This document shows positions 9,298 through 17,550 of a stretch of DNA of 64,000 nt, one piece after another. The notes beneath the pieces were generated by a model. The model saw only the letters and a list, made by a program, of their open reading frames with translations. It ran no database searches and was not told where the DNA came from. A program made the position numbers and the translations under genes. The DNA comes from JALEFZ01 sp039817415 (lineage in GTDB: Bacteria; Bacteroidota; Bacteroidia; J057): positions 124,001-188,000 of the forward strand of contig JBCBVV010000001.1 of assembly GCA_039817415.1 (NCBI GenBank), read 5' to 3'. Position 1 is the first letter of the stretch, and each line of letters begins with the position of its first letter.

Positions 9298-10047
9298 ATG
9301 ATCAAGACAGTAATCATTGATGACGAAAACCGAGCAAGGAGCATTCTGAGAAACGTGCTGGAAAAAGACTTTCCTTCCGTTAATATCGTCGGAGAAGGAG
9401 ATGATCTTGACAATGGAGTGGAGACCATCAAACAGGTCCAACCAGATCTGGTATTTTTGGATATCCACCTCAAAAGCGGGACTGGTTTCGAACTCTTGAA
9501 TCGATTGGGAAACATCGATTTTGAAATCATTTTCGTTACCGCCTACGACGAATATGCCATCAGGGCCTTTCAATTTTCTGCCATGGGCTACCTCCTCAAG
9601 CCCATACAGATCACTCATCTTAAGGATGTCATAGGGCGAGTCTCCCAACGACTTACTCAAAGCAAACAAAACCAGTCTGACCGCATTAAGATTTTAATCG
9701 AGAATTATGAAGACAAAGGGTCAGTCAAGAAACTCATTATCCAGAATATCAATGGATTCCAGGTGATTCCCCTTGGTGAAATCCTTTACCTGAACGCGGA
9801 AGTGAATTACACCTGGTTTTATCTGCAGAATGGTGAGAAGATTCTGGTGAGTAAGACGCTTAAAGAATATGATAAGCTACTAACTGACTTTGGCTTTTAC
9901 AGAATTCATCAATCCAATTTGATCAACCTAAGACATGTAAAAAGCTATCAAAAAGGAGAAGGCGGAACCGTACACATGGCCAATGGAGAGGAACTCTCTG
10001 TTTCCAGAAGGAGAAAAACGGGCTTTTTGAAGAAGTTCTTAGGCTAA
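9298..10047 (+). CDS. LytTR-family response regulator
   Basis: A 249-residue transcription factor. The REC domain (about 1-120) has DD at 8-9, phosphoacceptor D55 in LVFLDIHLKSG and the KP of LLKPIQ. The LytTR DNA-binding domain follows (about 145-245), with the family blocks LNAEVNYTWF, YRIHQSNLINL and LSVSRRRK. It is the last gene of the operon with the two LytS kinases and is the obvious output for them. Its stop overlaps the end of the convergent gene at 10044 by four bases. Confidence 0.94.
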   Translation: MIKTVIIDDENRARSILRNVLEKDFPSVNIVGEGDDLDNGVETIKQVQPDLVFLDIHLKSGTGFELLNRLGNIDFEIIFVTAYDEYAIRAFQFSAMGYLLKPIQITHLKDVIGRVSQRLTQSKQNQSDRIKILIENYEDKGSVKKLIIQNINGFQVIPLGEILYLNAEVNYTWFYLQNGEKILVSKTLKEYDKLLTDFGFYRIHQSNLINLRHVKSYQKGEGGTVHMANGEELSVSRRRKTGFLKKFLG

Positions 10048-10667
10048 GGTAAGTTTTCGTTTTGAGGAGATATCTCCCCCTCAACGTGTTTGTCCTTCAA
10101 TCCTAACTCCTCCTCAATAATCCGCTCTAAGTATTGGGCCTCTTCCTTGGAAGGAATTCGTTTGATAAGTGTCATCACCTTTCCCGAAGTGTTTTGGATT
10201 AGCAGGTCAACCATGTGCCCTACTTGAGGGGCTTCTTGCTCCGCAACATGATGCTTTTTTGCAGGATTAACCCTCCGCTTGTATGGAGCAACAAATAGCT
10301 GGTCTATTTCTTCTGTAGAATAAGATGCATTCCCTGGCCACCACATAGGATCATGGGTTAAGGATAGACTTCCTTTTCCTACAACTATAATAGTTTTATT
10401 TACTATTCCTGCGAGGCCTACATAAGCAAAAATCAAAGGTAAGGGGAGGAAAAATAGGATAAAGGCGGCCCAAATGAAGTATTGGATAATGTTGGGCGCA
10501 TCAGACAAAGGGTGCAGAAAGAAATACCAAAAAGAATACAAAACGACCATGCCTGTTAAAGCTAGAATAGCACTTCCTGGATTATACCACCTCCTTAGAA
10601 TGACCAAATTGCCATGCTCTCTCAAGACTACTATGTGATCAGGCCTTTCCCTGTTTTTCCTTCCCAT
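10044..10667 (-). CDS. Membrane protein with PH-like C-terminal part, unknown function
   Basis: A 207-residue protein. Two hydrophobic segments (about 33-52 and 62-92) follow a short charged N-terminus. The rest is cytosolic, with a probable beta-rich module (TIIVVGKGSLSLTHDP, then a YSTEEIDQLFV turn) like bacterial PH domains that follow two helices. The C-terminus is a helix rich in Glu (EEAQYLERIIEEEL). It starts 10 bases after the DUF1015 gene stop, so it is the last gene of the leftward serC operon. Function is not recognised. Confidence 0.65.
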   Translation of the reverse strand: MGRKNRERPDHIVVLREHGNLVILRRWYNPGSAILALTGMVVLYSFWYFFLHPLSDAPNIIQYFIWAAFILFFLPLPLIFAYVGLAGIVNKTIIVVGKGSLSLTHDPMWWPGNASYSTEEIDQLFVAPYKRRVNPAKKHHVAEQEAPQVGHMVDLLIQNTSGKVMTLIKRIPSKEEAQYLERIIEEELGLKDKHVEGEISPQNENLP

Positions 10668-10677
10668 AGGCAGTTAG

Positions 10678-11922
10678 CTAGTCGAATTTATAAACAAAAA
10701 GCCCAGAACGGAGCTTAGGTTCGAACCATGTTACCTTGGGTGGCATCAACAAGTCATTATCTGCGATGTCAATCAATTGTTGCATGGAAACTGGATAAAG
10801 GGCGAAGGCAGCTGCCATTTCTCCATTATCTACTCTTCTTTCCAACTCTCCTAATCCTCGGATTCCCCCAACAAACTCAATTCTAGCGTCTCTTCTCAGG
10901 TCAACAATACCTAAAATAGGTTCCAAGACTTGTTTTGAGAGGACGGTAACATCCAAGGTCTCGATGGGATCATGATCGTTGTAGGTACCTTCCTTAGCTG
11001 TCAAGACATACCAAGATCCTTTGAGGTACATAGAAAATTCGTGAAGGCGTTGTGGTTTGTATGACTTCTCTACTGGACGAATTTCAAAACTCTTCTGGAT
11101 TTCTGTTAGAAAGCTTACCGGATCATGGTCGCCCAGGTCTTTGACCACACGATTGTAGTCCATGATCTTTAACTGATTGTCAGGGAAATGTACAGCTAGA
11201 AAGTAGTTGTAGGCTTCCTTGCCTGTATGTGCTTCATTTGACTCGGCAAGTTCCTGACCGACTAGGGCAGCAGCCGCGGTTCTGTGATGGCCATCAGCCA
11301 CATAAGTTGCAGGAACTTTTTCGGCAAATAACTGTACGAATTCAAATACCGTTTCTGGCTGATCCACTTTCCACAACATGTGGCGAATACCATCTTCGGC
11401 AATGAAATTGTATTCAGGTACGCCTTTTTCTACCTCTTCCACCAGGCGATCAAGTTCATCTACCTGCTTGTAAGCAAAGAAAACGGGCTCAGGATTCATG
11501 CGCTGAACACGGACATGGTTTTTGCGATCTTCCTCCTTTACTGGGCGGGTTTTCTCATGTTTCTTGATCACATTATCGAAGTAGTCAGAAACAGCCGCCG
11601 CCGCTACAATCCCATTTTGCTGGATATCTCCCATCTCCAATCTGTAGATGTAAATACATGGGCTATCATCCTGGAAAAAAGTTCCATCATTTATCATGGC
11701 CTCAAAGTTTGATTTAGCCTTTTGATAAATTTCGGGTGCATAGGCGTCGTACCCATCAGGAAAATCAATTTCTGGCTTGACGATATGAAGAAAGGAAAGA
11801 GGATTTCCTTCAGCCTCCTTCTTGGCTTCAGCTGTGTTCAGAACATCATAAGGGCGAGATGCAATATCCCTTGCTTTTTCCTTAATAGGTCGGTAGGCTT
11901 TGAATGCTTTAATGATAGCCAC
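10678..11922 (-). CDS. DUF1015 family protein
   Basis: I place the start at the GTG at 11922-11920, giving 414 residues that begin AIIKAFKAYRPIKEKARDIA, the usual DUF1015 N-terminus. The longer frame to 12009 would add 29 residues without homology and overlap DUF2809. Seen: RPYDVLN, a VRVQRMNPEPVFFAY region and the ATYVADGHHRTAAA motif typical of this family, with two adjacent His. The family is widespread and not biochemically assigned to my knowledge; it often sits near serA and serC, suggesting a link to serine metabolism, and here it shares an operon with serC. Confidence 0.88.
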   Translation of the reverse strand: MAIIKAFKAYRPIKEKARDIASRPYDVLNTAEAKKEAEGNPLSFLHIVKPEIDFPDGYDAYAPEIYQKAKSNFEAMINDGTFFQDDSPCIYIYRLEMGDIQQNGIVAAAAVSDYFDNVIKKHEKTRPVKEEDRKNHVRVQRMNPEPVFFAYKQVDELDRLVEEVEKGVPEYNFIAEDGIRHMLWKVDQPETVFEFVQLFAEKVPATYVADGHHRTAAAALVGQELAESNEAHTGKEAYNYFLAVHFPDNQLKIMDYNRVVKDLGDHDPVSFLTEIQKSFEIRPVEKSYKPQRLHEFSMYLKGSWYVLTAKEGTYNDHDPIETLDVTVLSKQVLEPILGIVDLRRDARIEFVGGIRGLGELERRVDNGEMAAAFALYPVSMQQLIDIADNDLLMPPKVTWFEPKLRSGLFVYKFD

Positions 11923-11978
11923 TGTGTGTATCGATTTAAGGTGAATGTTTGTAGCAAAATAGTAAATCCATCCCGTTT

Positions 11979-12362
11979 TTAGCTTGTTTTTTGTCGATTG
12001 ACCAGCCATTCCAATCCTAGAACCGTGAGGATCCCCAAACTGTAAGCTACGATGTCTTCAAAGTTAAAATGTGTGCCAATCAGGACACGTGCCAATTCTG
12101 AATCTTGCCAGCCTAGCACTTCCACAATCTTGACATACTGTAGACACTCTACGGCAATGGCAAACAACCAAACAATCAAGGCTGCCTTCCAAACCTTCAT
12201 TTCGACAAAGGCCATCAGAAAACAATACAGAAAAATAACCACTAGATAATCCCCTACTTTAGGGCGAATGAAGGAGTCCCGCACATAAAGTGCGATCAGT
12301 ACTTCAATAACAAATAGGGCCAGAGCAATGAGCGCATAATTTCTTCGAAAGCTTAATTTCAT
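11979..12362 (-). CDS. DUF2809 family membrane protein
   Basis: A 127-residue integral membrane protein with four hydrophobic segments. Seen: the IRPKVGDYLVVIFLYC block and the ECLQYVKIVEVLGW and GTHFNFEDIVAYSLG blocks that mark DUF2809. The ATG overlaps the serC stop by four bases (ATGA), so translation is probably coupled. Function is unknown. Confidence 0.85.
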   Translation of the reverse strand: MKLSFRRNYALIALALFVIEVLIALYVRDSFIRPKVGDYLVVIFLYCFLMAFVEMKVWKAALIVWLFAIAVECLQYVKIVEVLGWQDSELARVLIGTHFNFEDIVAYSLGILTVLGLEWLVNRQKTS

Positions 12363-13438
12363 GCTCTCCTTTTAAATTGCTTTAAGATTTCAATGAGGTA
12401 AGCCACCCCTTCTATCGACATGGCATTGTATAAACTTGCCCTTATCCCACCTACACTTCTGTGGCCTTTTATAAACTTACAGCCCTCTTCATCTGCGAAT
12501 TTCGCTAATGCGATATCTAGTTCAGGAGAAGGGGTATGGAAACAAACATTCATGCGGGAGCGATGAGGCGATGCTATATCAGGTCGATAGAAATCAGATT
12601 GGTCGAGGTATTCATATAACAAAGATGACTTAGCCATATTCTTTTCTTCCATCGCCTTCACGCCACCTTCTTTCAATGTCCAGGCAAATACAAGACCTGT
12701 CATGTAAATGGGAAAAGTAGGGGGAGTATTAAACATAGAAGCCTTATCTACATGGGTCTGATAATTCAACATCTTCGGACAGCTATATTGAGCATACCCA
12801 ATTAAGTCTTCTCTAAGGATAACAATGGTTAATCCTGAAGGACCTATGTTTTTCTGAGCACCCGCATAAATCAGACCATAGTCCTCTACCCGTACCTCCT
12901 CTGAAAGCAGCATCGAAGACATATCTGATACCAAAGGTACTTTCCCAGAAACGGGAAGTGAGTGAATACGGGTTCCGAAAATGGTGTTGTTTTGGGTAAG
13001 GTGAAGGTAATCTGCCTCTTGATCTATCTCTTCCTTCTCAAAACTAGGGACGTAAGAAAAATTTGAATCTTTTGAGCTCGCTACTATGTGAGTCTGTCCA
13101 TATTTGGAGGCCTCCGCGATCGCCTTTTGGGACCAGGCGCCTGTATCTAAAAAGACAGCTTTCCCCTTCCTCATGAGGTTAAGGGGAATCATAGCAAATT
13201 GCGTTGATGCACCTCCCTGTAAAAACAGCACTTTATAATCAGAGGGAATGCTCATCAACTTCCGAAGATCAGCTTCTGCTTTGTCAATAACTTGCTGGAA
13301 AATGGCCGATCTATGACTTACTTCCATGATGGACATGCCTGTGCCCTGGAAGTTTAGGAATTCGTTTTGTGCTTGTAGCATGACCTCCGCGGGCAACATA
13401 GCAGGGCCCGGAGAAAAATTAAATACTGGCTTCTTCAT
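12359..13438 (-). CDS. serC: Phosphoserine aminotransferase
   Basis: A PLP enzyme that transfers the amino group of glutamate to 3-phosphohydroxypyruvate in serine synthesis, and acts in pyridoxal phosphate synthesis in some bacteria. It has 359 residues, normal for SerC. Seen: the N-terminal FNFSPGPAMLP, SHRS, the FLQGGAST phosphate-binding loop, the PLP lysine in YAGAQKNIGPSG, and the C-terminal EEGCKFIKGHRSVGGIRASLYNAM. Its start overlaps the end of the upstream small membrane protein by 20 bases. No serA or serB is seen nearby. Confidence 0.96.
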   Translation of the reverse strand: MKKPVFNFSPGPAMLPAEVMLQAQNEFLNFQGTGMSIMEVSHRSAIFQQVIDKAEADLRKLMSIPSDYKVLFLQGGASTQFAMIPLNLMRKGKAVFLDTGAWSQKAIAEASKYGQTHIVASSKDSNFSYVPSFEKEEIDQEADYLHLTQNNTIFGTRIHSLPVSGKVPLVSDMSSMLLSEEVRVEDYGLIYAGAQKNIGPSGLTIVILREDLIGYAQYSCPKMLNYQTHVDKASMFNTPPTFPIYMTGLVFAWTLKEGGVKAMEEKNMAKSSLLYEYLDQSDFYRPDIASPHRSRMNVCFHTPSPELDIALAKFADEEGCKFIKGHRSVGGIRASLYNAMSIEGVAYLIEILKQFKRRA

Positions 13439-13763
13439 CTACCTCTTCTTGCTTCCTTTTTAGACGCTTTTCAATCCCTAGTACAATAGCCACCACAGTC
13501 AGGGCGACAATAAATTTGGCAATGCCATCAATGGGGAGGGCATAAGGCTCTGGGGCAAAGATGAGAATAGCTGCCAGGGTCAAAGCCAAGGCAAGGTATC
13601 CTAGCTGTTGGAGGGCATAAAAGAGGATTCCAAAAACCGCTAGGGCAATGGCCCCCTTGATCACACCATATATGATGGGATCCATTTCTATAGGAATGGG
13701 AATCACGAAGAAGGATACCGCTGCAAAAATTAAAGAGAGAATGATGACCAAGTTTCGACTCAT
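13419..13763 (-). CDS. Small integral membrane protein
   Basis: A 114-residue protein with four hydrophobic stretches and a charged C-terminus (KRLKRKQEEVDEE) that is probably cytosolic. The pattern of a short loop with FAPEPYALPID between helices vaguely recalls DUF6804 proteins, but I cannot confirm this. It is the first gene of the leftward operon that includes serC; a clear promoter lies 20 bases upstream. Confidence 0.7.
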   Translation of the reverse strand: MSRNLVIILSLIFAAVSFFVIPIPIEMDPIIYGVIKGAIALAVFGILFYALQQLGYLALALTLAAILIFAPEPYALPIDGIAKFIVALTVVAIVLGIEKRLKRKQEEVDEEASI

Positions 13764-13782
13764 GACATATGGCTTGAGAAGG

Positions 13783-13813
13783 CAAAGGTAAAGCGAAATC
13801 TGAAAGCAGACAA
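13783..13813 (-). promoter_or_regulatory. Promoter of the serC operon
   Basis: Read on the minus strand, TTG (13813-13811), 20 bases, then TACCTTTG (13790-13783). This is a full match to the Bacteroidota TTG-N20-TAnnTTTG form. Transcription would start near 13777, giving a leader of about 14 bases. Confidence 0.68.
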
Positions 13814-13854
13814 TTTAGCGCTGTTCTGAAAAGCTGAGCAGTATCCCCTTGCCA

Positions 13855-15084
13855 TTAGAGAATACCATCCAATATCTCAATCAAGCGGTCAAGTTCATTC
13901 ATGGTATTGTAATGCACCATGCTTATTCTCACCACTCCATTCTGGGCTTCTATCCCCAACCCTTCAATCAATTTTTTCGCATAAAAATCTCCATAGCGAA
14001 TCCCAATCCGATAAGGGTCTACTTTGTCGACAATCGCTTTCGAGTCTCGCCCTTCTGCCACAAAAGAAATAGTAGAAACGCGCTTATCAATATTCCCATT
14101 GGGGACACCTATGATGGATATGCCAGATTTGGAATGAAGAAAATCGATCAGCCTTTGAGCTAGCTCAGTTTCATGTGCTGCAAATAGATCAAAGGCATAT
14201 TGATAGGCCTCTCTGGTACGTCCGCTAGGTCCTCCATGTGCTTCACTTACCTGCGCTAGATAGTCGAACAATCCCATTAGACTGTAAGTCAGTTCGAAGT
14301 TGACATTTCCGGGCTGAAACTTATAGGGAGAACTTTGGATGAAGTAGTGGTTGATACCCGTCATTTGGCTTAGGAGCTCTCTCCTACCATACATAACCGC
14401 ATAATGAGGGCCATATACCTTGTACCAGCTAAATATATAGAAGTCGACATCTAGTTCCTTGACATCAGGAAGGCGGTGGGGCGCATAAGCTACACCATCC
14501 ACACAAATCAAGGCCCCTGCTTTGTGCACTTCTTCTGCAATGGTTTTGATAGGGTTAATGGTTCCCAATACATTGGATGCATGGGTTACTGCTACCAAGC
14601 GTGTCTTATCGGTCATGAGTTGGCGTAAGTCATCCAGCTCAAGCTTCAAAGATTCAGGATTATAGGACCATATTTTGACCGTGATTCCTCTTTTCTCCAG
14701 ATCGGACCAAGGGCTCACATTGGCTTCGTGATCTGTATTCGTTACAATAATTTCGTCTCCCTCTTCCCAAAGGTCAACAAGTCCAAGGGAAAGAATCCGA
14801 ATTAACATGGAGGTGGAAGGTCCTAACACTATTTCATCTACATGTGAGGCATTGAGGTAGGCCCTTACATGCTGACTTGCTTCATACACTCTGTTTGTAG
14901 AAAGTTGAGAAACTTCGTAGCTCGCTCCGTGCTGCACATTGGAGCTCCACATATAGTCTACCATGTAATCAACTACGGGCCTCAGGGTTTGAGAACCTCC
15001 TGCATTATCCATGAACACATATCCATCGCGAAGGGCAGGAAAGAAGGGTCTGATAAAGTCGAGTTTAAGGCGATTTTTCTCCAT
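13855..15084 (-). CDS. Cysteine desulfurase-like class V aminotransferase (PLP)
   Basis: About 409 residues from the ATG at 15084 (MEKNRLKLDFIRPFFPAL). A longer start at 15120 would be coded through a terminator hairpin, so I reject it. Seen: the substrate region DNAGGSQ, the TDHEANVSPW block, the VAVTHASNVLGTI block, D in VDGVAYAPH, and the PLP lysine in FSWYKVYGPH. The Cys loop of SufS/NifS is absent: the segment where it would be reads RYGDFYAKKL. This fits the desulfurase-like subfamily of TIGR01976 type, whose reaction is unknown, rather than a true sulfur donor. Confidence 0.85.
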   Translation of the reverse strand: MEKNRLKLDFIRPFFPALRDGYVFMDNAGGSQTLRPVVDYMVDYMWSSNVQHGASYEVSQLSTNRVYEASQHVRAYLNASHVDEIVLGPSTSMLIRILSLGLVDLWEEGDEIIVTNTDHEANVSPWSDLEKRGITVKIWSYNPESLKLELDDLRQLMTDKTRLVAVTHASNVLGTINPIKTIAEEVHKAGALICVDGVAYAPHRLPDVKELDVDFYIFSWYKVYGPHYAVMYGRRELLSQMTGINHYFIQSSPYKFQPGNVNFELTYSLMGLFDYLAQVSEAHGGPSGRTREAYQYAFDLFAAHETELAQRLIDFLHSKSGISIIGVPNGNIDKRVSTISFVAEGRDSKAIVDKVDPYRIGIRYGDFYAKKLIEGLGIEAQNGVVRISMVHYNTMNELDRLIEILDGIL

Positions 15085-15092
15085 ACAAAAAT

Positions 15093-15122
15093 GCTTGAGT
15101 GTAAGCGAACTTACATTCAAGC
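15093..15122 (-). terminator. Hairpin terminator of the T9SS cargo gene, 9 bases before the next start
   Basis: Two 13-base arms (15093-15105 and 15110-15122) pair with one G-T mismatch and a CGAA loop. On the minus strand the stem is followed by ATTTTTG. It lies 28 bases after the stop of the gene at 15151 and directly before the ATG at 15084. Confidence 0.68.
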
Positions 15123-15150
15123 AGATGATATTACAAATTAAGCTAGGATG

Positions 15151-15792
15151 CTAATTGATAAGAATTTTGCTTGTCAAAAGCTGCCCCCCTACGTAAAGCT
15201 GGAAAGAATAACGTCCTTTGTCCAATTGCTCGGTGGGGATGAACAAATAACCGCTTTGGTTGACCTTAAGCATACGAGAAAATACTTGTTGACCGTTGAA
15301 GGACATACCGACTACACGAAGGGATTTTCCAGCATAATCTTTTAACTTGACCAAGTGTCCATCTCCATTAGAACTTTTTACGGCGGGAAGTGTAAAATCT
15401 GCTTTGTGGATAAAATCTGTATTGGAGGAAAGGTACTGATAATCAACAAATTTTGAAGATAGGATTTTGATTCGGTAGGTAACGAGAATATTCTTTTGAG
15501 GATTAAGATCAAAAAAGGTACAGGATTTGCTTAATGATCCACGAAAGCCTCCAATAGTCATAAATTCTCCTGAGTTGGATTTTTTCTGAACAAAGAAGGT
15601 TAGATCAGGGGAATTGTGAAGGATTGTCCAGCTGAGCTTTACTTTCTGAGCACTTTGAGAGGTAACTTCAAGCTCGGTGAGCTCAAAATTAGCCTGCTCA
15701 GGCATATCTGCAAGATCGACACCCAATAAGGGTTGGCCGATCAATAGGCCTGTAAAGGACAATAGTAGGTTCAGCAAGAAGAGTTTTTTCAT
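15151..15792 (-). CDS. Secreted protein with fibronectin-like domain and T9SS sorting domain
   Basis: 213 residues from the ATG at 15792; a longer frame exists, but the signal peptide (MKKLFLLNLLLSFTGLLIGQ) starts here. A beta-rich, FN3-like part follows (VTSQSAQKVKLSWTILHNSP). The last 70 residues have the form of a T9SS C-terminal domain: LRVVGMSFNGQQVFSR, LFIPTEQLDKGRYSFQLYVG and the closing KILIN. It is probably exported to the surface or medium. No catalytic motif is visible. Confidence 0.78.
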   Translation of the reverse strand: MKKLFLLNLLLSFTGLLIGQPLLGVDLADMPEQANFELTELEVTSQSAQKVKLSWTILHNSPDLTFFVQKKSNSGEFMTIGGFRGSLSKSCTFFDLNPQKNILVTYRIKILSSKFVDYQYLSSNTDFIHKADFTLPAVKSSNGDGHLVKLKDYAGKSLRVVGMSFNGQQVFSRMLKVNQSGYLFIPTEQLDKGRYSFQLYVGGQLLTSKILIN

Positions 15793-16334
15793 AGCACGTG
15801 GCTTCTCAGAATCCTGGAACTGAAACAAGTTAAGAGCAAAGTATTACAGTAATTCCTCGTGTGTGTTCGTTTTGTTAGTTTCCCGCAAGTCAGCAAGTTA
15901 CAAGGAATCTGTTTTTCAACCTTTCACTTAGCCAAGTTACGATTAAAACCTTTCGCCAAAGATCGAATGTAATATTTAGACAGAAATTGCACTTTTTTTA
16001 AGACGCTTCTGACCGATTTATAGTCCATTCGACCAATTAATCCCTATAGGCCCCCTCCTTTCGCCTTATTTACTGTTTGATACTTGAGTAAGAATGACGA
16101 TTGATTCATTAACTATACATCAAAGTATTCCAATATTAAGGCAGATTTCAACTACAAAATACCGGATTTTTTACTAATTCTTCAAGAAATCCTACATTAA
16201 TCAAACTATAAATTATTTTAAATAGCTTCTGACCAAAATATTAAGGAGGCTATAATCCCTTTTCATTCCTCTAACATAAGGGCATTTTTGTAGGCTCAGG
16301 GCCTAATTTCGTCGATTCTTTGTTGAGATTCCTA
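15793..16334. other. Intergenic region, 542 bases, no gene found
   Basis: AT-rich. It must hold the promoter of the leftward T9SS cargo gene, but no clean TTG-N20-TAnnTTTG pair was found. A ten-base direct repeat (GCTTCTGACC at 16005-16014 and 16225-16234) is the only pattern seen. No coding frame or RNA gene is recognisable. Confidence 0.6.
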
Positions 16335-17450
16335 TTAGGCCTTGATGCCTGTCACCTGATAAACCTGGATTTTATCCCTTTTCCCCTTTAGTTCCATAGG
16401 TTCCCACGCTTTGGCTTGGACCTTATCTGCAATGGCATTATAGACTTTGGCAGAAATCAATACTGAATTGGGATGATCTTTGGTAAGGCTTTCTATTCTT
16501 TTCCCAGTATTGACAGTATCTCCTGTTACAGAATATGAGATCTTTACCTCAGAGCCTAAATTCCCCGCAACGGCCTCACCTGCATTGATGCCAATCCCTA
16601 TCTCGATATCGCGCCCCATCTTCTCACGATACTTTTCGTTGATCTGAGCCCGCTTCTCCATCATTTCCATCGCGCACATTACGGCACTTAGCTCAATATG
16701 ATTGTTGGGAATGGGTGCACCAAAACATGCAAATACTTCATCTCCAACAAATTGATTGACGGTTCCACCATGGCGTTGGACGACCTGTGTCATCAATGCA
16801 TAGTAATCATTCAAAAAGCCCACTACTTCTGGTGGGGAGAGTTCCTCGCTCATAGGCGTAAAACCCCGGATGTCACAAAAAAGAACCGCAATCTCTTTCA
16901 ACTCACCATCAAAGATAGAAGTTGAATTGGAGGTCAATGCTTTCTCGACGACAGTTTCTGGAACGTATTTCTTAAATAGCTCAATTACCCGACTTTGTTC
17001 CTCCACTTGAGATTGGAGTTCCACCAGAAGATTTTTGTTTTTCTGCTGTAATTCAAACAGCTGTCGAGCATTCTCAATGGTCATCCTCAACTCATCCTCT
17101 TCCCATGGCTTGGTGATGTACCGGAAAATTCTTCCTCCATTGATCACCTCAATGATGGCCTCCATATCACTGAAGCCCGTCAGAACTACCCTGATTGTAT
17201 CAGGAAATTCGTTTAGGGTACGCTCCAAAAACTGGACTCCAGTCATGCCAGGCATTCGCTGATCTGTAATGATCAACTGGATATCGTGCTTGCGAAGCAG
17301 TTCAATCCCCTCCTTTCCACCATGAGCCGTATAAATCTTATACTCCCTGCGGAAGGTTGCCTTGAATGAAATGAGATTCTGCTCCTCATCATCTACATAC
17401 AGAATCGAAAAATCCTTCACCTTTGTTGGAACATTTATCATTGCGCACAT
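16335..17450 (-). CDS. Response regulator with class III nucleotide cyclase output
   Basis: A 371-residue cytosolic protein. REC domain 1-130 with DD at 20-21, phosphoacceptor D63 in ITDQRMPGMTG and KP at 114-115; coiled-coil linker 132-165; class III adenylate/guanylate cyclase domain about 183-368. The metal Asp are present (D193 in FCDIRGF, D237 in VGDEVF), as are the transition-state Asn and Arg (N314, R318). The purine-selecting positions are Q233 and S307, not the usual Lys and Thr/Asp, so the substrate is uncertain. It is the last gene of the leftward cluster; the receiver resembles that of the next gene upstream. The start could be M4. Confidence 0.9.
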   Translation of the reverse strand: MCAMINVPTKVKDFSILYVDDEEQNLISFKATFRREYKIYTAHGGKEGIELLRKHDIQLIITDQRMPGMTGVQFLERTLNEFPDTIRVVLTGFSDMEAIIEVINGGRIFRYITKPWEEDELRMTIENARQLFELQQKNKNLLVELQSQVEEQSRVIELFKKYVPETVVEKALTSNSTSIFDGELKEIAVLFCDIRGFTPMSEELSPPEVVGFLNDYYALMTQVVQRHGGTVNQFVGDEVFACFGAPIPNNHIELSAVMCAMEMMEKRAQINEKYREKMGRDIEIGIGINAGEAVAGNLGSEVKISYSVTGDTVNTGKRIESLTKDHPNSVLISAKVYNAIADKVQAKAWEPMELKGKRDKIQVYQVTGIKA

Positions 17451-17550
17451 TTCATAGGTAGAAAAAAGTCTGATAAGTTAATACCAATTCCTTAACAGAC
17501 GGCTTTTTTCTTTTCACATGACAAGCTTTTTAAATATAGGACTTTCCCAT

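Noticed and set aside
11979..12009. Overlap of DUF1015 and DUF2809 genes
   Set aside because: It exists only if the longer DUF1015 start is used; the GTG at 11922 removes it.
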